64,000 bases of DNA, from contig NC_134028.1 in NCBI RefSeq assembly GCF_964204645.1, positions 7,977,001-8,041,000 of the forward strand. Direction: 5' to 3'. Below, piece after piece: positions 27,601 to 35,552 of the stretch. Positions within the stretch are counted from its first letter, which is position 1, and every line of letters begins with the position of its first letter. The notes under the pieces were generated by a model that searched no databases, was not told where the DNA came from, and saw nothing but the letters and a program-made list of their open reading frames with translations. Source of the stretch: Tubulanus polymorphus (lineage: Eukaryota; Nemertea; Palaeonemertea; Tubulaniformes; Tubulanidae). Position numbers and translations under genes: made by a program.

Positions 27601-28112
27601 TAGGGTTAGTGTCAAGAGGGTGAGAAGAGGGTCCAGAGGGTTCCGTTTCACAACTAGGGATAGGTTTAGGGTAAGGTGAGGCTATATGTAGTTAAAACAT
27701 TCGGGTGGTTTTCAGCGAGCTCGGTGGTCTATTGGGATGACGCTGCGCTAGTGTAGTAATTTACTGGCCCAGGTTCGAGTCTCGCTCTATCCGTGCTATT
27801 TTCTCAAACTCTGTTCTCCACACTTCCTTCAAATTTTCGAATTTCATGCGCAGAGTAAATCAGCCAATAAGAGACGATATCCGGCAAAATAGCGTTCGTT
27901 TAGAAGTCGGTGACCGGATCGGTGAAATAACTACTGCCTACGTAGTAGGCTACTACATCGTTTTTACTTTTATTAGGCCTGTGTTGTTGGTACTGATCAA
28001 ATGATGCGAAAAAGGTCCGCATTTAGTGCGACTTATTGTATAAAATGAATGAACTTCCTTTAATCGATAAGATTCTCAAATCATCTATCAATATACATAC
28101 TTTTCGCCCCAT
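21685..28112 (-). CDS. PPAN: Peter Pan / Ssf1 homologue, Brix-domain ribosome biogenesis factor (535 aa)
   Basis: Nucleolar factor of 60S subunit assembly that binds pre-rRNA through its Brix domain. Ten exons: 28101-28112, 26263-26448, 25289-25612, 24660-24736, 24460-24567, 23896-24006, 23660-23803, 23091-23227, 22866-23018, 21685-22040. Phases close to an uninterrupted 535-residue frame. The first exon has only four codons (MGRK). The Brix domain spans about residues 25-260, with the family signatures PHAFVIHRGVVGKYVKEL, MEPF, KNTLKDF, MAGPL, MRLPRGPTLTFKI, TMFQNMFPSI, DLRHY and LTEIGPRMTL. A Lys/Glu-rich helix follows, then an acidic block of Asp (about 375-395) ending DVEYYRQEVGE, and a C-terminal RG/GGR-rich tail from about 440. 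All match animal PPAN in order. It converges with the annexin gene, and intron 1 holds a repeat pair. Confidence 0.95.
22083..22230. mobile_element. Tc1/mariner-type MITE in PPAN intron
   Basis: Termini CAGTAGAACTCGCTTAA and TTAAGTGAGTTCTATTG are inverse complements and are flanked by TA (22081-22082, 22231-22232). 148 bp. A sister copy lies at 47456-47611 and a related one at 33764-33918. Confidence 0.75.
23291..23595 (+). mobile_element. tRNA-derived SINE, copy 2
   Basis: Aligns along its length with the SINE at 5083-5400: tRNA-like head with GTGGTTAGAGC and GTGGGTTCAAAT, core ctctctccacccag and gatacctggcccaatagatga, then cttctccccagggagagatga and ggggtaataatacca. It is antisense to PPAN, in the intron between the exons at 23091-23227 and 23660-23803, about 63 bp from the exon acceptor at 23227. 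Confidence 0.75.
26835..26940 (+). repeat. tRNA-like fragment in PPAN intron 1
   Basis: Has an A-box-like block GACTAGTGGTTAGAATGC and a B-box-like TGTTCCAATCCC about 50 bp away. Too decayed to fold as a tRNA; probably SINE debris. Confidence 0.3.
27115..27930 (+). repeat. Diverged tandem duplication with tRNA-like core in PPAN intron 1
   Basis: Unit 1 (about 27115-27430) and unit 2 (about 27575-27930) share in order: agggttagggyttcgata, a tRNA-like core (gtggtc...gacgctgc.ct... ggcccaggttcgagt), ctccacactttcctt and gcatgcgcag...gtcagccaat.agagac. The cores contain a recognisable B box, GGTTCGAGTCTC, in unit 2. No coding content. Likely two copies of a tRNA-headed SINE-like element inserted as a tandem pair. 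Confidence 0.6.
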
Positions 28113-29009
28113 TATGCCGAAGAATTTAAAGTTTCACGTGTATTTTTGTTTCGAGGGATTACATTTGTCAGAAATCGAAGGTAGGTCATGTATACAAGCC
28201 GGATGACGGCTATGGACGTAGTGGAATGGCTTCCCAGTTTGGCCATCCTCGCTTGCCAGGGTTCCGGTATCGCTCCCTGAACTCGCTTCCACCGAGTTCG
28301 GGGCTTCCATCACTGAGTTCAGGAAACGGCATACGACAGATGAAGATGCGGTTTGACGGCATCAATAAAGTCACATAGTCTCTAAAAACATTCCCCATAT
28401 GTTTATCAAAAACGAATAAAGGCGAATTTATCGAAACGTACCTATCCCCGTTGACGAGTATAGGGTACTCAATTCTGAGTATCCTTTGTGTTTTGTTGAT
28501 TTAATAGGCTTTTTTTTATCATAACCGGGATAACTGGGGTTGGTCATTAATATTGGTTTCATTCATTCATTGTGACAATTGTGCCTGATGGCAAGAATAT
28601 TTAGATGTCAGTGAACCGTATCTAGGCACTGATTTTTACATTTTTAGATTGGAAATATGCTACTAAACTGATTCTAGATTTTAATTGGCTTGGAAAAAAT
28701 AATTTTATTTGAACAGTTCTGTCGGGGCATACGCATATGTTTGGTATGGGATGATTTAGATAATTCTAAAGTTTGCTCTTGGCCGAACGGTACCGGTTCA
28801 TACGTCACACTTTCCGTAAATATCATGGCTGTTCATTCATTTATCAAAAATTGAAAGTGTTGAGTGTTGAGTAAAATCTGGTACGTACCACTAGTGGACA
28901 TGATGACTGACAGATTTGTTTTTGAAATACAGACGTTCAATTCCTGTTAGGCTGGTATACCAGGTGTAAAAAAGTAGATTTTCCATGGCTTATAGAAAGA
29001 ATGTATTCT
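28113..29009. other. PPAN upstream region
   Basis: Would contain the PPAN promoter (28113 upward, divergent from nothing recognisable). A GC-richer patch at 28200-28380 has no clear ORF. No TATA box or repeat identified. Confidence 0.3.
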
Positions 29010-29400
29010 CATTGAAAAGCGCATATGTATTATGGGGAGGTCGATCCTTGGTTCAATCCCTTGTATCGCCTAACATTTTTGGGAATAACATTTTTTGGGA
29101 GTTTCACTGCTACTATCGTACTACAGTGGAACCTCGTGGGACGAAATTCTGACATTTGACAACATAAACTCAGTTGTTTGTTTCATCGAAACCTTTACGA
29201 TGGTCTTTCGAACAAAATTTAAAAATATTCACGAAATTCTCGTCCTAGTAGAATGTATATGTAAAAGTTAACGGCATAGTTACACAATTGATACTGAATT
29301 ATTACATCGAAAATAAATTCTCTGTATTCCTGAACAATCGATAGAAATACTGGAAATGCCGATGGAAGTGTGAATATGATGAACGCAAGAGTCAACCTCT
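29010..29400 (-). pseudogene. Partial duplicate: GPCR 3' end plus tRNA-Cys-like remnant
   Basis: Matches 33625-34150 at high identity with internal deletions. It keeps a tRNA 3' half (ggtccttggttcaatccc equivalent near 29040-29075), the MITE edge cagtggaacctcg, the block acatttgacaac...ctcagttgtttgtttcatcg, and, on the minus strand, the last helices of the GPCR (FTLPSAFPVFLSIV and YQLCNYAVNFYIYI). Homology stops at about 29388, where tRNA-like unrelated sequence starts. A dead segmental duplicate. Confidence 0.75.
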
Positions 29401-29424
29401 TTGCATGTCCTAGTACAGTCAGGG

Positions 29425-29480
29425 TATTTGTTCCTCGAACCGGATTTGAACCAGCGACCTAAGGTGCATAGTCCAATAGT
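29425..29480 (-). repeat. tRNA 3'-half-like fragment
   Basis: On the minus strand CGCTGGTTCAAATCCGGTTC forms a T-arm-like segment preceded by a plausible anticodon arm. No closing 5' acceptor half found. It marks the breakpoint of the duplicate to its left. Confidence 0.3.
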
Positions 29481-29739
29481 AACACCCAACAAGAAAATTA
29501 ACTTTAATAAATTATTTGACGCCTGCGAAAAAAATGTAGAATTTCTGGGAGAACCTAATGTGGAATTGCAAATTTGAAATAGAAGTTTTAAGAAATTTGG
29601 GGAATTATGAGATTTGGTGATTGGGTAGATGATACAGTCTTCAACTGGTCTAATTTTAAAAAAATTGTCAACTTGTGACCGACTTCGATTCACTTTTGCC
29701 TCTAAGCTGGTCTGCAACTTCATTGCCTCCATGGTTGAA

Positions 29740-30018
29740 GAAAGAGTTCTTTGGATGTTTGCTTCATCATGACGTTGAGCATATCGTGTAGCCAGCCGGC
29801 CCGGTCCTGGGGCCCGGTTTGGCTGTCACTCGATATCCTAGACTTGAGTCTGGGTTGAAGTAGACATTGTCATTTAAAGAACTTATTCATATGTTATTCT
29901 GTATGAATTAACCGTGTGTCTTGTATTTTGTATTTTCTTATTTTAAGATTTGTAAGTTTTTTAAATTTTATCCCGGAATTTCAATGTAATAAGGATCAAT
30001 AAAGTATTGAATTGAATT
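29740..30018 (+). mobile_element. 3' end of a non-LTR element or SINE
   Basis: Ends aaggatcaataaagtattg followed by aattgaattg, a typical 3' tail of CR1/RTE-like LINEs or their SINEs. The same ending (aaggatcaataaagtatttt) occurs at about 62758-62785. Non-coding fragment. Confidence 0.45.
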
Positions 30019-33000
30019 GTCACCTTATAAACATGCCATCAATGGACGCGGAGCCGTATATGACAGCTATGCTATTATAAATTGCTAATCTCATGAAACT
30101 TGCATACCCCTTATATCGAACATATTTTCTAAAACATTTGAACATTGAAATTATATGTTAACACGTTTTTATATAGACCGCTTGTAGCCGCCGATGAAAT
30201 TCACGCCGGCCCTACTCAGATCGTAGATAGCTTCGTCATTCCACTAGCATCCCCATGTCAGGGTCTGACTTTTATATCAGACTTCCAAATCGTGTATACA
30301 TCCGCCATTTAACCGAATAATCCGATTTACTTATCATTTCTATTTATGCCTGCCGCTCCTGATATAATCATACATCCTTTACTACTACAATACGTCTTCT
30401 CATGATATTCAATGCAATATAACATTTCGACGTTCAAATAGACGTCATTATATAATCAAAGGGAGCCATTCTACATCTTTATCAATAATATTTTGCCAAA
30501 TAGCTTGTATGTGTACACATAAACCTGTGACGTTTTGCACATCGATTTACGGTTGTCGTATGTAAAATGACGCTGAATGGTTAACATTGTTTAGGTTTCA
30601 TAATGGTAACGTTTTATAAGGCGTCAAAAAACCAGTTTTTTCCATGGCTTGGAAAAAATGCTTTCCTTTTAGAAAGTGTAACCGAATAGGCCGGGCACAG
30701 TAACCGACTGGCTCTCCGGGCCAGATTTTCTCACAACGGCTGCGCCAGACAATATACCGCCGCTCAGTACTGGTCTTCAGCTTGGCCTCCCTAACGCACG
30801 GGCCGGGCCAAATAACTTCGTCGGGGATCACCTCTACACGTCGTGCCTCCTATCGATTCTAGGTGGGTCTTCGGGTCCAATCGTCCTTTAACCTGAAGGC
30901 GACCAACAACAACTCGGACTCCTTCGTTCTGGGTAGCGCGTCCTTATCGGTTCCAGAGTTGTTCCCGAAACTGGTTGAACTGACTCGGACTCAGAAATCC
31001 ACTCAATAAAGACATAAGACCGTTATTCGTAAAACGTAACGTTAGACATGTTTATTGCCTCAACAACGCAAAATTTATAAATGGAATGTTGCTCGCTACT
31101 CGTAGTGCTCATTCGTAGTAATTCTTTTTATACTCGTAATACTTTTAATACTCGTAATACCTTTAATAGTCGTAATACTCTTAATACTCGTAATACTAGT
31201 AGACCCCTAGGATAAGGTCACAATATCTCACTATGACGGCTCGTCAGCCTAATCATGTTCAACTAATATTTCGTACGAAATGTGGTTAACTCACGCTATG
31301 AAAGAACATCTAGGGGAGAGAGGGGTGAGAGGTACAACTATGAAATTAAATAAATAAAAGGCTTGAGTCTGAAGCGGAAATGTCAGTGACGATGGACAGA
31401 TCCCAATATCTGAACTCGGCCCCAGGGCCGACTCGATAACACCTCCTCTTGAACTACCACTACAGGTATTCTTCATCTTGGTTGGAATTCGCCTTCACTG
31501 GTGGTCCGACGCAGGGACTGATCAGTTCCCTGGCCCTCCATTCTTTCTTCGGGACAATCATCTCCGGTCCTCTTAGGAAGTAACACATCAAGGGAAGACT
31601 TGGTTTCGACCTGGACTACCACTGGCAGAATGGCTAATCGTCACCCGACAAATTCCGAGACTCAAGAGGTTTAGTGAAACCAACGTATTATAATGCAACT
31701 GGAATGGTACTCTCACGCCTTTCTCTCATTTAATAGCTCGAAAAAATACCGCACGCAGCTTTGCTTGCGGGTATAAATGCACTAAGGCCATTGACGGCAC
31801 ACGACTAAAATAATAGGGGGTTAATTCTACCCATATGATATATACGCGGATTGATGCGAGGAAGCCCGAACGGTTAGATCCCGCAGGTTCATAATACTAA
31901 CGGACAGGTGGCTAAACCGCCTGATTGTCACAAGTTTGAACTAGACTAGCTCGGAATATGAGCGACTGGGAGACGGAGAGGGATAACCCTCGCCGTGTCC
32001 CAACATCACAATGATGTGGCGACTCAATAATAATACTTAATAATAATACTTTGCAACTTAATACTAAAACAGTCGATCGTCGATCGATAATACTATACGA
32101 GATATAATAGGACGGATAAGCCCCGAATAACAAATGAAGGATTAAGGTAAGAGGGGGATGGATCTAGCGACAGGGTCGGTACCCGGCCAGCCTGCAGAAT
32201 CCGCAGAATCTCGTCGGACATCATTCGGTGGATAGCGTAGGTCTGCTTCATTCTTCGTCGTTCCAAGGACCAATGAACCATTCCCGTCAGCGGTTGAATC
32301 TTCCACACCAAACCTCATCTTACACCGGCAAGTCCCTCAGGGCGGCTGTACCATCCACACCAGTAGCCATCGTCTTCCATCTAGTACCATCGGCTGAAGG
32401 CAACCCGATACTGCGCGGACATCTGCCCTGCCGAACACCAGCCACCGTCGCCGAAATCCACCCACCCGGGACAGTAATTCCACTTAGTTTGAAATTACAA
32501 GGTCGTCATTAGGAGCAACCCTTGATAAGACATTCTAATAATGATAGATTAGGATAAGGAATTTGGATAAAAGAACATGGCGGCAACCGCAAAAACCGGG
32601 CAATCAAGGCCGCGGCAAGGCAATAATAATAATATATCAACTATCTTAACTGTAGTAACAAGTGATCACATCCCCTAAGGCCTATCGGGACGTAAGAGGT
32701 AGCGCTTACATCGTGTCACGTATAATTATCTGAAGTCGATCGAAAGTCGCTTGTTAATCTCACTAGTATATTTCTATTTTTTCGCGGCGATGCCAATCGA
32801 AATATGAATGCTGAACTAGAGTTCTGCGCGCCTTATATATATAGGGCTTCCAGTCCCCGACGATTAATTGGATGGAAGTTTTTGTCCCCGATGCCCTCCA
32901 TTGGTCAGAGTTCTTTGTCCCCGACGCGCCTCATTGGTTAGAGGTCACGAGGAACACGTGACGTCACGATCACGCGTGATTAAGTTTGTCAACAACGACG

Positions 33001-33626
33001 CTCGATCTAACTTTTCCATCATAAATTAGTTAATAAGAATTCCGGCCTGAACCGAGTTTTAAATCTTAAAAAGGAGGGATTTATTACCCGTGAAAGGATT
33101 TATCGTTCGAATAGTTGAAAAATAACCGCCAGAAGGGGGAGCACCCGGAGTGCCGAATTGAACCGGACCGAAAATCTGGGCGACTCGGCCTTCAGATCGG
33201 AATTCTATTTCACAATGTAATTTGACGACTAAAATGGTCTAATTAGTATTAGTATAAGAAGATTCAAGAAATAATGATTCGATTCCTCACGCGGTTTAAC
33301 AACTGCGGAAAAGTGATTCCCCGGATAGTTTAAAACTCGGTAAGAACATAGTCTGGGTGAAATCCTTAACCGAACACAACTCGACCGGACGCGAGTTCGT
33401 GCCGCAGCATAAACTGGAAATTTGGCCCGGATATAACAACCATAAAGGAACAAGACGGATGATTAACGTTTGATAAAGTAGTTATAACATTATGACATTA
33501 TGACGCTATCTGTGGCGATTATTTTGTGACGCTATCTATGGCGATCAAAGGAAATTGATTTTGAATTTGGCGCTCTCGGCGCAATCACAGGGGAATTTCC
33601 GCTACAGAAAGCTCATACTTATCAAT
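30019..33626. other. Accessory DNA without a recognised protein gene
   Basis: About 3.6 kb, less AT-rich than its surroundings. Minus-strand ORFs of about 75 codons (30598-30831, 32093-32311) have no family I recognise. A short tandem array of taatactcgtaat-type units lies at about 31120-31200. A strong promoter-like segment on the minus strand is listed separately (32815-33000), with a possible poly(A) signal AATAAA (minus) near 31055. It could be a transcribed non-coding unit or the remains of a retroelement with one long terminal repeat. Confidence 0.4.
32815..33000 (-). promoter_or_regulatory. Compact pol II promoter-like cluster (CRE, E-box, CCAAT x2-3, TATA)
   Basis: Read on the minus strand from 33000 down: ACGCGTGATCGTGACGTCAC (CRE TGACGTCA overlapping the E-box CACGTG), ACCAATGAGG, TCGGGGACAAAGAACT, GACCAATGGAGG, TCGGGGACAAAAACTT, CATCCAATTAATCG, TCGGGGACTGG, then CTATATATATAAGG and about 30 bp to a possible start near 32805. 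GGGGAC blocks alternate regularly with CCAAT boxes. No recognised gene follows. Confidence 0.5.
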
Positions 33627-33698
33627 GGGGATATAGCTCAGCGGTAGAGCGTTCGATCGCAGGTCGGAAGGTCCTTGGTTCAATCCCTTGTATCTCCT
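33627..33698 (+). pseudogene. tRNA-Cys(GCA)-like gene, probably decayed
   Basis: Folds as a 72-nt cloverleaf: acceptor GGGGATA with TATCTCC, D stem GCTC/GAGC, anticodon stem TTCGA/TCGGA, anticodon GCA at 33659-33661, discriminator T as in Cys tRNAs. Oddities: base 33 is C instead of the universal T (33658), and the T stem CTTGG/CCTTG has two mismatches. These argue for a pseudogene or a tRNA-derived repeat. A truncated copy is at 29040-29075. Confidence 0.6.
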
Positions 33699-33763
33699 AG
33701 TATTTTTAGATGACATTTTAGGGAGTTTTTGGGAATAACAATGCTACTAATGTACTACAAATA

Positions 33764-33918
33764 CAATGGAACCTCGTTACAGCGAACTTCACGGGACCAG
33801 AAAATATGTTCGTTATAACCGATAGTTCGGATAATCAGTATGAAATTAACCTAATTGTCTTACTTGGGACACAATTCTGATGAATCGTTGTATCCGAGTT
33901 CGTTATGACGAGGTTCCA
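33764..33918. mobile_element. Tc1/mariner-type MITE
   Basis: Starts after TA with CAATGGAACCTCGTTACAGC and ends TCGTTATGACGAGGTTCCA, inverse complements. It lies just 3' of the GPCR stop codon. The duplicate at 29125-29165 keeps only its edges, so the insertion predates the duplication. Confidence 0.65.
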
Positions 33919-33942
33919 AGGAGACATTTGACAACATTAAAC

Positions 33943-34377
33943 TCAGTTGTTTGTTTCATCGAAACCTTTACGATGATCTTTCGAACAAAATTTAGCACAG
34001 AAATATTCACGAAATTCTCGTCCCAGGAGAATGTATATGTAAAAGTTAACGGCGTAGTTACACAATTGATACTGAATTAATACATCGAAAATAAATTCTC
34101 TGTAATCCAGGACAATCGGTAGAGATACTGGAAATACCGATGGAAGTGTGAATATGATGAACGCTAGTGACACGGTTACAAGCATTATCGTCGTGCGCTT
34201 TGCTTTGGCGGTTATCTTATCAGACGAAACCAATTTTGAACGTTTGAACAGTATAAAAATTATTAGAGAATTGGATGTTACGATCAACGTTAAAGGTACA
34301 AAGAACACGAAAAATGTTAGTGAAACAAAAAATATGAATTGGTGCATCAATTTGAAATAGCAGCCAAAGAAAATGTT
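33943..34377 (-). pseudogene. Rhodopsin-family GPCR, 3' half (TM5-TM7), disrupted
   Basis: An open frame encodes TM5 (FIFFVSLTFFVFFVPLTLIV), a basic third loop (FKRSKL...AKAKRTT), TM6 (IMLVTVSLAFIIFTLPSVFP), TM7 (QLCNYAVNFYIYILLGREF; NFYIY in place of NPxxY) and a short C-tail ending DETNN. It resembles invertebrate peptide GPCRs. The 5' half is at 38923-39440. The two were separated by the copia insertion at 34383-38922, and the frame is continuous across the empty site. Not assignable to a ligand. Confidence 0.8.
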
Positions 34378-34382
34378 GTTAA
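34378..34382. repeat. Target-site duplication of the copia element (left)
   Basis: GTTAA immediately outside the left LTR; the identical GTTAA lies at 38923-38927. Confidence 0.9.
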
Positions 34383-34625
34383 TGTTGTTACAGAGCTTGT
34401 AAGCAACACAAAACGGCGTGGAAGAAGAAATATTGAGACTACGTGTTTACTATATGACGTTCTATTGATAAGTAAGGATTCACACATACAAAGATAAAGC
34501 AGGAACACGTGGTACAAAACACATGGTACAATAAAGATCAAAAGTTCATGTAACCGCAACCACAAACTAAAACTACTTATGCATATTACTCATATCATAG
34601 GTTTTGGATAATACTATAAACAACA
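34383..34625 (-). repeat. Copia 3' LTR
   Basis: 243 bp, TG...CA ends, differing from the other LTR at one base (C versus T in aggaacaYgtggtac). Confidence 0.95.
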
Positions 34626-34713
34626 CTCCCACTTAATATTCACTTTCAGTTAATATTACTAAAAACACAAGTATTTGCTTAATTTCACTTTCATTCAAGT
34701 CCCATCTGACTTC

Positions 34714-35552
34714 TCAGTTTCTCAAATGCGACACGAGGTAGTGGCTTGTTAAAATATCAACCACCATATCTAAAGTATGACAGTGCTCAATTGTTATAAC
34801 CCCATCAGATACAGCCTCACGAATAAAGTGATGACGCAAGTCAATGTGTTTAGTTCTACAGTGACCTACAGGATTTCTAGCTAAGGCAATGGTGCCTCTA
34901 TTATCTTCCGAGATAACGGTAGGTGACTCTGGCATTGCACCTAGATCATTCATTAAACGCCGTAGCCAAATAACTTCCTGTGTAGCACTGCTGAGCGCTA
35001 TATATTCAGCTTCTGTGGTCGAGAGCGCAGCAGTAGGTTGCCGTTTGCCTATCCAGCTAACCGCACTACTGGCAAGCATGAATATATTACCGGTAGTTGA
35101 CCTTCGATCGTCGAGGTCACCACCCCAGTTCGCATCAGAATATCCTCGCAGACAGTCATCATCAGACTTCTTGTAAACAATTGATAAATCTGTGGTTCCT
35201 TTTAAATATCGCAGCACAGTTTAGCCGCTGTCAGATGTGCTTCTGACGGATCGCCACAATATTTACTAATAGTGCTCACAGATTGAGCTATATCCGGACG
35301 CGTAGCTATGGCGGCGTAAAGCAAACTTCCAACTATCGATTGATACATAATTTTATCCACAGGTTTACTCACACCATCATTTTTAACTAACTTGACATTT
35401 ATGTCAGCAGGTGTTGAAACAGGATATGCATCACACATTCTGAACTTTTCAAGCATACGTTGGATATATTGCTTTTGATTAAGCTTAATAACTCCGTTTT
35501 CCTGAACAACACTTATTCCAAGGATGAAATGCAATTCACCCATATCTTTCAT
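34714..35552 (-). pseudogene. Copia RT C-terminus and RNase H in two shifted frames
   Basis: Segment 35202-35552 carries MKDMGELHFILGI, the usual continuation of RT, and ends near ARCH-like AHLTAAKLC. Segment 34714-35217 carries YLKGT, RNase H SDANWGGDLDDRRSTTG and KHIDLRHHF. Each junction (about 35560 and about 35217) looks like a one-base indel, so the element as read here encodes no intact polyprotein. Not reconstructed. Confidence 0.85.

Noticed and set aside
27115-27620. Telomere-like gggttaggg repeats
   Set aside because: Only two to three imperfect units, part of a SINE-like tandem duplication; not an array.
29280-29732. 150-codon minus ORF
   Set aside because: It runs across the duplicated GPCR fragment in the wrong frame and continues into unrelated repeat DNA.
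32228-32512. 94-codon plus-strand ORF in the accessory island
   Set aside because: No recognisable domain, and transcription signals in the area point the other way.
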